Below, piece after piece: positions 52,337-61,176 of a DNA stretch of 64,000 bases (its first letter is position 1; every line of letters starts with the position of its first letter). The position numbers and the translations under genes are program-made. The notes beneath the pieces are model-generated. The model made no database searches and was not told the origin of the DNA. It saw only the letters and a program-made list of their open reading frames with translations. The DNA comes from Mucilaginibacter ginkgonis (GTDB taxonomy: Bacteria > Bacteroidota > Bacteroidia > Sphingobacteriales > Sphingobacteriaceae): the NCBI RefSeq assembly GCF_009754905.2, contig NZ_CP066775.1, positions 558,001-622,000 of the forward strand, written 5' to 3'.

Positions 52337-52948
52337 CTACAAATTTAATTGGTGGCCCGCTTCACGGATCGCTTCAGGTGTTAACTCTTTTAATTGAGGT
52401 ATCCGGCCAATAAGATTAAGCGCCGTATACTGTAATATGTAGTCCTCGGTGTTTTGGTTGGGTTCGCCATTGAAGATGATACCTTTTACAGGGATGCCAT
52501 AACTCTTTAATGCCAGCCAAGATAATATGGTGTGGTTGATGCTTCCTAAATAATTCTGCGATACCAGTATCACGTCGGCATCCAGTTTTTTTATAAGGTC
52601 GATGACTAATTGTTGGTCGTTCAATGGCACCATCAACCCGCCTGCACCCTCAATCACAAGGACATTATCCGTGTTTGGCAAGACAAAGTCGTCAAGATTT
52701 ATCGTGACACCATCAATGGCGGCCGACTTATGCGGCGAGTAAGGTTGTGTTAGACGGTAGGTTTCCGGATGGAAGACCGTTTTACTATTCGACACCAGGC
52801 TTTGCACTTTCATAGTGTCGCTGTTGTCTAAATCGCCGGACTGTACAGGTTTCCAGTAATCGGACTTCAGTTTTTCCGTTACAATGGCAGATACTATTGT
52901 TTTGCCGATTCCTGTTCCTATCCCTGTTATAAAATATCTTTGAGGCAT
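52337..52948 (-). CDS. bioD: Dethiobiotin synthetase (bioD)
   Basis: The 203-residue enzyme has the P-loop FITGIGTGIGKTIVSA, the KPVQSGD motif, LTQPYSPHKSAAIDG and the switch VLVIEGAGGLMVPLND. It closes the ureido ring of dethiobiotin from 7,8-diaminononanoate, CO2 and ATP. It lies five bases downstream of bioF on the same strand, so they are one operon. The other biotin genes (bioA, bioB) are not in the window. Confidence 0.95.
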   Translation of the reverse strand: MPQRYFITGIGTGIGKTIVSAIVTEKLKSDYWKPVQSGDLDNSDTMKVQSLVSNSKTVFHPETYRLTQPYSPHKSAAIDGVTINLDDFVLPNTDNVLVIEGAGGLMVPLNDQQLVIDLIKKLDADVILVSQNYLGSINHTILSWLALKSYGIPVKGIIFNGEPNQNTEDYILQYTALNLIGRIPQLKELTPEAIREAGHQLNL

Positions 52949-52953
52949 TTGTA

Positions 52954-54063
52954 TTATTTTAAAGTATCAGCCAGTAATTGAATTTCATCGGCAGTATTAT
53001 AAGCATGCAGACAAATGCGCAGACGTTCTGTTCCGGCAGCAACTGTCGGGCTCAATATGGGCCGAACGTCTATCCCGGCATTTTCCAGTTTCTTAGATAA
53101 ACGTTTGGCTTCTTCATTACTGCCAGCCTTTATACAGTGTATCGCACTTTGGCTGCGGGCCACCAGTTGGTCGTCTGTGAAACGCGCATTAAACGTTTTT
53201 ATGTTTTGGTGAAGTTGGTTTTGTACTTCGCCGGCGCTATCTAATAACTCATACGCCATCCTGATGGACACTAACTGATGCAAGGGCCCTGCCGTTGTGT
53301 AGATGAAAGATCTCGCAAAATTGATCAAATAGTCTCTAAGCAGTTGGCTGCCCACTATCGCCGCCCCATGTACGCCCATCGCTTTACCATAAGTGACAAT
53401 TGTTGCAAAAACTTGATTTTGCAAGTCAAGATTAGATACCATCCCTTTGCCAAAAACACCGATGGCATGCGCTTCGTCGACAATTAAGTTGGCGTTATAC
53501 TGTTGGCAAAGCGCGACAACAGCGGATATGTCCGGACTGTCGCCATCCATTGAATAAACAGATTCGACAACGACGTAAATATTTCCTTTAGCGCGCTGCA
53601 GCTTGTCTTCCAGGCTTTGCAGGTTGTTATGATCGAATGTGTAGCGGTTTGCGTTGCTCAGGCGTATGCCATCAATGATGGAGGCGTGGATCAGTTCATC
53701 GGTAATCACCGTGTCACCACGCCGGGCTATGGACGAGAACAAGCCAACGTTGGCATCATAACCCGAATTGAAAAGTAATGCAGCTTCGTGTCCGTGATAG
53801 GTTGCAATCCATTGCTCAATTTCTTCTGCATATTCAGAGTTGCCGGTCAGTAATCTTGAGCCTGTAGAACCGCTGCCTGTAGATGGGTACTTTTTAAGTT
53901 CGGCATCGATCAATTCCCGCAAATTGGCTGACCGCGCAAATCCGAGATAATCATTCGAAGCAAAATCGATCAAGTCTTCTTTTGGCAGACGAAGCTTACG
54001 CAAATTGCCCTCGGTTTGCCGTTCGTTAAGCTTTGCAGTAAGATGGTTATCGGCAGGGTGCAA
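52954..54063 (-). CDS. bioF: 8-amino-7-oxononanoate synthase (bioF)
   Basis: The 369-residue PLP enzyme has the alpha-oxoamine synthase start DLIDFASNDYLGFARS, GSTGSRLLTGNS, the substrate region DELIHASIIDGIRLS and LIVDEAHAIGVFGKGM. The PLP lysine is in IVTYGKAMGVHGAAI. It joins pimeloyl thioester and L-alanine in biotin synthesis. The adjacent bioD decides between this and the similar glycine C-acetyltransferase (kbl). It is first in the bioFD unit, with a terminator just upstream for the previous gene. Confidence 0.93.
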   Translation of the reverse strand: MHPADNHLTAKLNERQTEGNLRKLRLPKEDLIDFASNDYLGFARSANLRELIDAELKKYPSTGSGSTGSRLLTGNSEYAEEIEQWIATYHGHEAALLFNSGYDANVGLFSSIARRGDTVITDELIHASIIDGIRLSNANRYTFDHNNLQSLEDKLQRAKGNIYVVVESVYSMDGDSPDISAVVALCQQYNANLIVDEAHAIGVFGKGMVSNLDLQNQVFATIVTYGKAMGVHGAAIVGSQLLRDYLINFARSFIYTTAGPLHQLVSIRMAYELLDSAGEVQNQLHQNIKTFNARFTDDQLVARSQSAIHCIKAGSNEEAKRLSKKLENAGIDVRPILSPTVAAGTERLRICLHAYNTADEIQLLADTLK

Positions 54064-54086
54064 TGGAAATGGATTTGCGCTAAAAT

Positions 54087-54119
54087 AAAAAAAGCGCCCG
54101 TTTACAAACGGACGCTTTT
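54087..54119. terminator. Hairpin terminator between the Spy-like gene and bioF
   Basis: Stem AAAGCGCCCGTT pairs with AACGGACGCTTT with one mismatch and A/T tails. It ends transcription of the minus-strand Spy-like gene. Confidence 0.8.
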
Positions 54120-54138
54120 CGATATAATTATCTAAATG

Positions 54139-54519
54139 TTATTTAGATGGTGGAGGAGGGGTACCGCCGCCGCCTTGCTGCATGCGTGCGCGTTGGTCAT
54201 CCATCATTTTTTTGTAAGCCGCTGCCTGGTCTGCAGTTAATACAGCCGCGATTTTGGTTTGCGCGTCCTGACGAACAGGGCCCATAGCCTGCATCATTGC
54301 CTGGCGATCGCCGTTTGCTGCTGTACGTACGCTATCCATTTTGGTAGATTGCATAGTCAGGATGGCGGTGATCTTTGCAGTCTGGTCGTCAGTTAACTTC
54401 AGGTTAGTCTGCATCATTTTTGCCTGGTCGGCAGGGCTCATACGCTGACGGCCGCCCTGAGCGTGTGTTGCTGCTGCAAAGCCTACCAGCATGCAGCACA
54501 TTAATAAGATCTTTTTCAT
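54139..54519 (-). CDS. Periplasmic Spy/CpxP-like protein
   Basis: The 126-residue product has a signal peptide (KKILLMCCMLVGFAAATHAQ) and paired LTxxQ helices (NLKLTDDQTAKITAILTMQ and IAAVLTADQAAAYKKMM), with a Gly/Pro-rich tail (QGGGGTPPPP). It has the same layout as 25716-26105. The family includes metal- or envelope-stress-responsive chaperones; here the role is not known. It is upstream of bioF on the same strand but separated by a terminator. Confidence 0.78.
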   Translation of the reverse strand: MKKILLMCCMLVGFAAATHAQGGRQRMSPADQAKMMQTNLKLTDDQTAKITAILTMQSTKMDSVRTAANGDRQAMMQAMGPVRQDAQTKIAAVLTADQAAAYKKMMDDQRARMQQGGGGTPPPPSK

Positions 54520-54581
54520 GATTAGTTTTTTTATTGTTACGATAAAGATATACGGTAATGGTTTAACAACACCCGTGTAAC

Positions 54582-55352
54582 TTAATTGTTGCTCAGCTTA
54601 GAAATAGTCCTTTGCATTTGGGTAAGCATGCTGGTCACGCTTTCCATGGTAGGCTCGGGAGCAGGTTCAGGCATGTGGGTAGAAAAATAAGCTTTGGCCT
54701 TCCAAATTTCCAAGAGGTCTTCGCCATTAATTTCATAAGGCTCGTAAACCGGGTTGTCTGATACCAGCTTAAGCTTCTTGTTCTCTTTGTATTTGTTGCC
54801 GATACGTTTATATACTACGCCGTCAGATTTGGAGATCACCACGTAAGTATCATTCGGTTTTACGTCGGCCCAGTTTTCTACGTACTCGCCTATAACTATA
54901 CTGCCCGATTGTAATGGCAGCATCGAGTCACCTTTGATCTCAAACGCGCGGAAGGTACCTTGTTTAAACATGGGCAGGTAGAACTTAGGCAGAGTGCCTA
55001 CAAACTCGGGGTCCGCATAACCATTAAGGTAGCCGGCGCTGGCCTTCATGGGCACTAGTTCTATATTTTCATTATCCTCTTTATCTACGGTAATGCTCAA
55101 CACCCGCAAGTTTGCCGGGTTGCCTTTCGGGGCAGGGGCCCACTTCTCATCAATGGTATCGTTAATTAAAGAATCGATACTAACATCAAAATAAATAGCT
55201 AATTTTTTTAGCAGGTCATATTTCGGATCTGCCCTGTCTTCTTCATAAGCGCCTACTAAAGAGCGTTTTATGCCAATTTCATCGGCGAATTGCTGTTGTG
55301 TGATCCCCTTTTTTTTCCGGAGGAACTTAATATTTGAAGAAATAATTGACAT
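54582..55352 (-). CDS. XRE repressor with S24 (LexA-like) peptidase domain
   Basis: From the ATG at 55350-55352 the product has 256 residues. An N-terminal HTH (IKFLRKKKGITQQQFADEIGIKRSLVGAYE) joins through a linker to an S24 peptidase. The cleavage site is Ala106-Gly107 in KASAGYLNG, Ser143 is in GDSMLPL, and Lys182 is in GVVYKRI. An upstream ATG at 55394 adds 14 residues and is less likely. The domain plan is that of LexA/CI-type repressors that cut themselves when RecA is activated. The C-terminus (about 225-256) has an extra Pro/Glu region and a helix. It is divergent from the GIY-YIG-like gene, 86 bases apart. Confidence 0.92.
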   Translation of the reverse strand: MSIISSNIKFLRKKKGITQQQFADEIGIKRSLVGAYEEDRADPKYDLLKKLAIYFDVSIDSLINDTIDEKWAPAPKGNPANLRVLSITVDKEDNENIELVPMKASAGYLNGYADPEFVGTLPKFYLPMFKQGTFRAFEIKGDSMLPLQSGSIVIGEYVENWADVKPNDTYVVISKSDGVVYKRIGNKYKENKKLKLVSDNPVYEPYEINGEDLLEIWKAKAYFSTHMPEPAPEPTMESVTSMLTQMQRTISKLSNN

Positions 55353-55366
55353 AAAATTTGGTATTG

Positions 55367-55405
55367 CTAAAATTATTAGTAACTTTATGCTCATAAAATT
55401 AGTAA
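55367..55405. promoter_or_regulatory. Candidate operator between repressor and GIY-YIG-like gene
   Basis: Two direct copies of ATTAGTAA (55375-55382 and 55398-55405) with CTAA-AATTA-TTAG (55367-55379) as an inverted repeat. They lie in the 86-base divergent gap and could bind the S24 repressor. Confidence 0.4.
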
Positions 55406-55438
55406 GTATTTATCAGACTACCAAAAATAATTATCAAG

Positions 55439-55789
55439 ATGAAACGCTTTATCTACATTATTACCGACAGAAACCGCAAAAATCTGCATGTTGGCCTTTG
55501 CTCTGACCTGGTTAAAACCCTGAAATTTTATGCTGATATGCCGACGCTATTTTTTGACAACGCCAATCAGCTAAACCGTTTAGTATATTTCGAAGAGATC
55601 AACAACGAGGATATGGCAATGGAGCGCTTCAAATTTTTGAGCACCTTTACCCGTGCCCAAAAAGAAAAGATCATCCGTTCTGTAAATGCAGATTGGGTTG
55701 ACCTTACCGCAGGCCTGCAGTTTGAACACCATGCTATGGCGCGTACCATCCGCACATCTATTATGCAGCCTGTAAGGCTTTCGGCTTAA
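55439..55789 (+). CDS. Degenerate GIY-YIG-like protein
   Basis: The 116-residue protein resembles a GIY-YIG domain (YhbQ/UPF0213 group) with the strands FIYIITDRNRKNLHVGLCSDLVKTL, LVYFEEINNEDMAMERFKFLSTFTRAQKEKIIRS and WVDL. The first two motifs read YII and HVGL rather than GIY and YIG. The usual arginine after them is replaced, so nuclease activity is doubtful. The end shows no extra domain. It is divergent from a LexA-type repressor, which suggests control by DNA damage or a role in repair. The family call is by pattern only. Confidence 0.7.
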   Translation: MKRFIYIITDRNRKNLHVGLCSDLVKTLKFYADMPTLFFDNANQLNRLVYFEEINNEDMAMERFKFLSTFTRAQKEKIIRSVNADWVDLTAGLQFEHHAMARTIRTSIMQPVRLSA

Positions 55790-55877
55790 ACGGTTAGATG
55801 AGAATACAATAAAGCTTAGTCGGCTTTTGTCGGCATTGTTTGTTATTTTGCGATAGCGTTTCGCACATCAACATTCA

Positions 55878-58800
55878 ATGCATTTTAAATTGATAAATTT
55901 TTGGAGGCAGTTTGTCCTGCCTGTTCTACTGCTATGCTGCCTGGGCTTACAGGCGCAAAAAAAGAAGGACTACACCCCTCTGGTTAACCCATTTATTGGG
56001 ACGGGCGGGCACGGCCATACTTACCCGGGCGCGGTAGTACCATTTGGGATGGTGCAGTTAAGCCCCGACACACGCCTTGAAGGCTGGGACGGTGCATCTG
56101 GGTATCATTATGCTGACACTATAGTTTACGGATTTTCTCATACCCACCTCAGCGGAGTAGGCATCAGCGACTACTGTGACATCTTGTTTATGCCCACCAC
56201 CGGCGAGCCACAATTTTTAAATACACAATACCGCTCCGGCTTCAGTAAAAAAAATGAGGTGGCGACGCCCGGTTACTACAAAACTTTCCTTGACAAATAC
56301 GGTATCCAGGCAGAACTGACTGCTACAACCAGAGTGGGCGTACATCGCTACCAATACCCGTCCGGAACTGCGCAGGCAAATATCATCATCGACCTGAAAC
56401 ACCGCGACCAGGTGCTCGACTCTTGGATAGAGGTAATCAACGACCATGAGATCCGTGGTTTCCGCAAATCAAAATCATGGGCCGACGATCAGCATGTATA
56501 CTTCTACGCTAAATTTAACAAGCCGTTCAAAACCCATGGCATTGCGCTGAATGACGCGTTGCAGAACGGGCAGAAAAAGGTTGAGGGTAAAAACGTGAAA
56601 GCGTTCTTACAGTTCGACAATCCCGGCGAGGTAATTGCCAAAGTGAGTATTTCAGCAGTAAGCGTTGATGGCGCCTTGAAAAATCTGGATGCCGAAGTGC
56701 CCGACTTTGATTTTAAGCGTGTTCAAAAGGCCGCTAAAACTACCTGGATAAATGCATTGGCAAAGATAGAGGTGGAGGGCGGTTCGGCCGCGACCCTGCC
56801 GCAGCCGCAAACTACAGACGCTTACGGGTATCCGCGGCGCAGGCCCAACGTTGCAAAGCAATCACCGGTTGATTATGCTAAACAAAAACAGACTATATTT
56901 TATACAGCGCTTTACCACACCATGCTGGCGCCGAATATCTACAATGATGTTGACGGGCAGTACCGCGGAATGGATGGACAGGTACATAAGGCAGATGGGT
57001 TTGATTATTACACCGTGTTTTCACTGTGGGATACGTTTAGGGCAGAACACCCGCTGTTTACGCTGATAGATAAGAAGCGTACGCTCGACTTCATCAAAAG
57101 CTTTTTGGCGATGTATGATCAGGGCAAAACCTTACCGGTTTGGCCGCTGGCTTCGTGGGAGACGTTCTGTATGGTGGGCAATCATTCGATCCCGGTTATT
57201 GTAGACGCATACAGCAAAGGCGTTACCGATTTTGACGCCGCAAAAGCGTTAGAGGCTATGAAGGCGACGGTAAACCGCAACCAGTTTGGACTGGACTCTT
57301 ACCTTAAGAACGGCGTTGTACTTGCCGACGATGAACACGAGTCGGTATCCAAAACACTAGACTACGCGTATGACGACTGGTGTATTGCGCAAATGGCTAA
57401 GATGTTGAAGATGGATAATGACTATGCCGAATACATTAAACGCGCGCAGTATTGGAAGAACATATATGACACCAGGAGCGGTTTTGTAAATGCCCGCACC
57501 AACGGCGGATGGTATGCTCCTTTTAAACCGACGGATGTCAACAACAATTTCACCGAAGGCAATGCCTGGCAGTACACCTTTTTAGTGCCGCAGGATGTTG
57601 AAGGGCTTGCCGCGAAAATGGGCGGAAGGCAAGCCTTTGAAAATAAACTCGATTCGCTGTTTACAACGACGGATAAATTAACCGGCCGTCAGCAAGATGA
57701 CATTACTGGACTAATAGGCCAGTACGCGCATGGTAACGAGCCCAGCCATCATATTGCTTACCTGTACAATTTCAGCGATAATCCGTATAAAACACAGCTG
57801 TACCTGAGCAAGATCATGAACCGCTTATATAGCAACGCTCCCGACGGCCTTGCCGGAAATGAAGATTGCGGGCAGATGTCGGCCTGGTATGTGATGAGCG
57901 CCTTGGGTTTTTACAACATCGCGCCCGGTCAGCAGCAATTTATGATAGGGTTGCCACAATTTGATAAAGCGGTCATCAACCTGGAGAATGGCAAGAAATT
58001 TACCGTCTTGAATACAGGCGCCGGTATGGGCCGCGACAATATCTACCTGCAAGGCATGAACCTAAGTAAGCACCCGTATAACAAGTTGTTCCTGAATTAT
58101 GACGACATAGCCAACGGCGGTGAGTTTGAGGTATTTACCGGAAGGCTGCAAAACAAGTTGTTTTTAGATGAATTGGTAACGCCAACTTCGCACATTACGG
58201 ATAATCCCATCGTTTCAAACCCGGTATTCAGCACTTCGGCAAAAACGTTTAACGCACCGTTCGCTCTGAGTATGAGCGTAGAAGAAGGCGCGAAAATTTA
58301 CTACACTTTGGATGGCAGTACACCCTCTGTATCGTCAACGCAGTATGTGAATCCGATTACGATAGCTGCTACCACAACCGTAAAGACCATCGCCGTAAAG
58401 AACGGCGTAAGCAGTTTTGTAAACGCGGGCACCTTTTATAAAAGCCGCTCGGATATTAAACTAACAGTAAAGAATTATTTGCCCGGTTATGCGGCATCAG
58501 GCAATAACGCTTTGATAGATGGCTTACATGGCACTACCAACTGGCGTTTGGGGAATTGGCAGGGGTTCCAGGAGCATGATCTGGAAGCGGTTGTCGATCT
58601 GGAAAGTATAAAATCAGTAAAATCAGTTTCGTTAGGTACGCTTCAGGATACACGGGCCTGGATAGTTTTCCCTAAGTCGGTTGATTTTTTTGTATCAGAT
58701 GACGGCAAAAACTTTAAGCTAGTATCTACGCAGGCTACCAAGGTGCCGATAGATAATCTTGAAATACAGCTGCAAAAATTTACTGCTGAACTGAATGTCA

Positions 58801-58910
58801 AAGCACGATACATCAAAGTTGTAGCGCACCAGTTTGGGCCGTTGCCTGCATGGCACGAGAGCGCGGGGAAGCCGTCTTACATATTTGCCGACGAGATCAC
58901 TATCGAATAG
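55878..58910 (+). CDS. Glycoside hydrolase family 92 alpha-mannosidase
   Basis: The 1010-residue exported enzyme (signal VLPVLLLCCLGLQAQ) has the GH92 N-terminal motifs NPFIGTGGHGHTYPGA and GFSHTHLSGVG and the catalytic part HEPSHHIAYLYNF-like (GNEPSHHIAYLYNF) with GLAGNEDCGQMSAWYVMSALGFY. After about residue 790 come a chitobiase-C-like module (YYTLDGSTPS) and an F5/8-type discoidin module (about 880-1010, with SVSLGTLQDTRAWIVFP). GH92 are calcium-dependent exo-alpha-mannosidases that release mannose from glycans. The extra modules probably bind carbohydrate. The next gene starts four bases after the stop. Confidence 0.95.
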   Translation: MHFKLINFWRQFVLPVLLLCCLGLQAQKKKDYTPLVNPFIGTGGHGHTYPGAVVPFGMVQLSPDTRLEGWDGASGYHYADTIVYGFSHTHLSGVGISDYCDILFMPTTGEPQFLNTQYRSGFSKKNEVATPGYYKTFLDKYGIQAELTATTRVGVHRYQYPSGTAQANIIIDLKHRDQVLDSWIEVINDHEIRGFRKSKSWADDQHVYFYAKFNKPFKTHGIALNDALQNGQKKVEGKNVKAFLQFDNPGEVIAKVSISAVSVDGALKNLDAEVPDFDFKRVQKAAKTTWINALAKIEVEGGSAATLPQPQTTDAYGYPRRRPNVAKQSPVDYAKQKQTIFYTALYHTMLAPNIYNDVDGQYRGMDGQVHKADGFDYYTVFSLWDTFRAEHPLFTLIDKKRTLDFIKSFLAMYDQGKTLPVWPLASWETFCMVGNHSIPVIVDAYSKGVTDFDAAKALEAMKATVNRNQFGLDSYLKNGVVLADDEHESVSKTLDYAYDDWCIAQMAKMLKMDNDYAEYIKRAQYWKNIYDTRSGFVNARTNGGWYAPFKPTDVNNNFTEGNAWQYTFLVPQDVEGLAAKMGGRQAFENKLDSLFTTTDKLTGRQQDDITGLIGQYAHGNEPSHHIAYLYNFSDNPYKTQLYLSKIMNRLYSNAPDGLAGNEDCGQMSAWYVMSALGFYNIAPGQQQFMIGLPQFDKAVINLENGKKFTVLNTGAGMGRDNIYLQGMNLSKHPYNKLFLNYDDIANGGEFEVFTGRLQNKLFLDELVTPTSHITDNPIVSNPVFSTSAKTFNAPFALSMSVEEGAKIYYTLDGSTPSVSSTQYVNPITIAATTTVKTIAVKNGVSSFVNAGTFYKSRSDIKLTVKNYLPGYAASGNNALIDGLHGTTNWRLGNWQGFQEHDLEAVVDLESIKSVKSVSLGTLQDTRAWIVFPKSVDFFVSDDGKNFKLVSTQATKVPIDNLEIQLQKFTAELNVKARYIKVVAHQFGPLPAWHESAGKPSYIFADEITIE

Positions 58911-58913
58911 CGG

Positions 58914-59774
58914 ATGATACATGACATTAAGGCTTTCCTGGATGCTAAAGCAGATCAGTATAACCGGCCGGAGTTTATCGAGAACGACCCGATAGTTATC
59001 CCGCATTCGTTTAGCGGTAAGCAGGATATCGAGATCATGGGCTTCTGGGCCGCGATACTGGCCTGGGGGCAGCGTGTTACCATCATCAACAAATGCAGAC
59101 AACTGATAGCCCTGATGGATGGCACGCCCTATGATTTCATCATGAACCACCGGGAGCCAGACCTGCAAAAGCTATTGCAGTTTAAGCACCGTACTTTTAA
59201 CGATGTTGATACGCTGTATTTTATCAGTTTTTTTCGTTACCACTATGAAAGGTTCAATTCGTTAGAAGAGGCATTTATCCCAGCACCCCCCGACCCCCTG
59301 AAGGGGGAGGCAAATTTTGAGGTTAACATGTTGAATATTGATGCTCCCCCTTCAGGGGGTCGGGGGGGCTCAAGGGGTTGGGGGGTCGAAGCCGCCCTAA
59401 ACCATTTCCGTGAATATTTCTTTTCCCTGCCGGACTATCCGCACCGCACCAAAAAGCATATCTCTTCGCCTATGCAAAAATCTACCTGCAAACGGCTGAA
59501 TATGTTTTTGCGCTGGATGGTACGCGATGATGACCGCGGTGTAGACTTTGGTATCTGGCAAAAACTAAAACCTGCCGACCTGATCTGTCCCTGCGACCTG
59601 CATGTAGACCGGGTAGCCCGCAGCTTAAAACTCATCACCCGCAAACAAACCGACTGGCAAACCGCGGTAGAACTGACTGCACATCTGCGAGAGCTTGACC
59701 CGCTCGATCCCGTCAAATATGACTTTGCCTTATTCGGATTGGGGATAGAAGAGAAATTTGGCTTTGGGCTGTAA
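58914..59774 (+). CDS. TIGR02757 family protein with a repeat-encoded insertion
   Basis: The 286-residue protein has the TIGR02757 pattern: NDPIVIPHSFSGKQDIEIMGFWAAILAWGQR at the start, FFRYHYERFNSLEEAF, the central HISSPMQKSTCKRLNMFLRWMVR with DRGVDFGIW, and the end DLHVDRVARSLKL then LDPVKYDFALFGLGIE. This resembles a helix-hairpin-helix (endonuclease III-like) fold. Between SLEEAF and LNHFREYFFSLPDYPHRTKKH lie about 35 residues (rich in Pro, Gly, Asp) encoded by the GC-rich repeat pair 59276-59392 in frame. Relatives normally have a short loop there. The frame is kept, so the protein may still fold. Function is unknown. Confidence 0.88.
   Translation: MIHDIKAFLDAKADQYNRPEFIENDPIVIPHSFSGKQDIEIMGFWAAILAWGQRVTIINKCRQLIALMDGTPYDFIMNHREPDLQKLLQFKHRTFNDVDTLYFISFFRYHYERFNSLEEAFIPAPPDPLKGEANFEVNMLNIDAPPSGGRGGSRGWGVEAALNHFREYFFSLPDYPHRTKKHISSPMQKSTCKRLNMFLRWMVRDDDRGVDFGIWQKLKPADLICPCDLHVDRVARSLKLITRKQTDWQTAVELTAHLRELDPLDPVKYDFALFGLGIEEKFGFGL
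59276..59392. repeat. Inverted GC-rich repeat pair inside a coding region
   Basis: CACCCCCCGACCCCCTGAAG followed by GGGGAGG (left) is mirrored by CTCCCCCTTCAGGGGGTCGG followed by GGGG (right), with about 40 bases between. The same core occurs at 21549, 45510 and 45583. It inserts an in-frame segment into the TIGR02757 protein. Confidence 0.88.
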
Positions 59775-59776
59775 CA

Positions 59777-59809
59777 AAAAAGCCGCACCGGATTCCGGAG
59801 CGGCTTAAA
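59777..59809. terminator. Terminator between convergent genes
   Basis: Stem AAGCCGC-A-CCGG pairs with CCGG-A-GCGGCTT, with A/T tails. It separates the TIGR02757 gene from the convergent SGNH lipoprotein gene. Confidence 0.85.
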
Positions 59810-59829
59810 ATCATCGATCGAAATATTAT

Positions 59830-61164
59830 TTACGGGAATTTTACGCTCCTGTATTGCGATACGTCTGCCAGTGGAATGGTTGAGTTGTAAGTTTGATTGA
59901 TGGCCTTGATGAACTGGTTTGCAACAACCGCGTAACCGCGTGGCGTTAGGTGCACACCGTCTAAGGAGAACAGTCCGCCGCTGATGAAGTTAGAGTTCAG
60001 GCTCACCCCGTTAACCACCAGTCCGTTTGCTTTCACACCATTTAAAAAAGTGTACATATCTGCAACGGCAAGGCCTTTAGATGCTGCAACCGTCGCGATG
60101 GTGTTGTTATAAGAAGTAACATAATCGCGCACGATGGTAACTTCATTCGCGTCAAGCACATACTGGTTTTCAATTGGTGTAAGCGGCGTTAAACCGTAAG
60201 GTAGATTCCCTGCAGGCGTGCTTACCAAAGTGCCGATCTTAGATGTTGGGAAGGTAAGCGTGATCAGGTCGCTTGCTGTGGCTACGCGTGCAGCGTAAGT
60301 TGTGTTGGCGTTATCTGTCGTCGATTTCGCGTTCACATATAGAGCAGTTACAGATGGGTTTGCTTTTTGTACCGATGCGAGGATAAGGGCAGGCGTAACC
60401 GTGTTGAAAAACGGAATAGCGGTAACGTCCGGAATGGTAGCGCAAACACCTTTTTGGCCGCTCGCGGTCATCTTAGTGATCAGGGCAGTGTATAAAGCAG
60501 TAAAGGTGGCCTTGTCGGTCAGCACATCGCCTGCACCCCCGCTTGTCGCATAACCCAAAGCATCATTATTACCTAACCAGTTGGTAAAGAATGTAAACGG
60601 TTTAGCGGTAACAAAATCGAGGTACGTCTGCGTATGTGTACCTTCTGCACCCGGAAGTAGTCGCTCGAAATAACCATTAAGATTTCCGTAAGATGCAAGC
60701 GTAATGTGCAGCAACTTTATGCCCGGTACGCCGTAGTTATTAAAATCTGTACCGCTATATTTAGTGTATGTGGTAACGTTTCCAAAACCGGGGATTGCTG
60801 TTACACCCGATACAGCCAGGTTTGTGGTCACCGGCGCCGTGATCGGACTGCCATTTGCATCAAAGCCTGTAAGCGATAAGTAGCCCGAGCCATTAGCCTG
60901 CGCGTCTGTAAATAAAGGCTGGGTGAATGTACCGCCACCGACAGATGCCATTTGTTTGGCAATGATGGATGGGTAAGAGTTTTGCTGCCCTTCCAGGTAA
61001 AGGCCGTTATCTGCATAGCCTGCGGTGAGCGAATTGCCTACAGAGATGTATCTTGAAAAATCAGCATTGCCTTGTGTGGATACCGGTGTCTGGAAAGTTG
61101 GTTTACAGGCGCCAATGGTAAGCACGCCCGCGGTTAATAAGAATATATTTTTAAAGTTCTTCAT
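59830..61164 (-). CDS. SGNH/GDSL hydrolase lipoprotein
   Basis: From the ATG at 61162-61164 the product has 444 residues. A lipoprotein signal (KNIFLLTAGVLTIGACKPT, lipid Cys in GAC) leads into an SGNH esterase fold, with block I YISVGNSLTAGYADNG (catalytic Ser), block III TNWLGNNDALGYA (Asn) and block V SLDGVHLTPRGYAV (Asp and His). It would act as an esterase or lipase at the cell surface or in the periplasm. The TTG two codons upstream is less likely. The FadL-like gene ends 12 bases upstream on the same strand, and the two probably cooperate. Confidence 0.9.
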   Translation of the reverse strand: MKNFKNIFLLTAGVLTIGACKPTFQTPVSTQGNADFSRYISVGNSLTAGYADNGLYLEGQQNSYPSIIAKQMASVGGGTFTQPLFTDAQANGSGYLSLTGFDANGSPITAPVTTNLAVSGVTAIPGFGNVTTYTKYSGTDFNNYGVPGIKLLHITLASYGNLNGYFERLLPGAEGTHTQTYLDFVTAKPFTFFTNWLGNNDALGYATSGGAGDVLTDKATFTALYTALITKMTASGQKGVCATIPDVTAIPFFNTVTPALILASVQKANPSVTALYVNAKSTTDNANTTYAARVATASDLITLTFPTSKIGTLVSTPAGNLPYGLTPLTPIENQYVLDANEVTIVRDYVTSYNNTIATVAASKGLAVADMYTFLNGVKANGLVVNGVSLNSNFISGGLFSLDGVHLTPRGYAVVANQFIKAINQTYNSTIPLADVSQYRSVKFP

Positions 61165-61176
61165 TGTCAAATCGGT

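Noticed and set aside
54582..55789. Prophage or integrative element around the S24 repressor
   Set aside because: No integrase, capsid, tail or attachment repeats; neighbours are bioF, a Spy-like gene and GH92.
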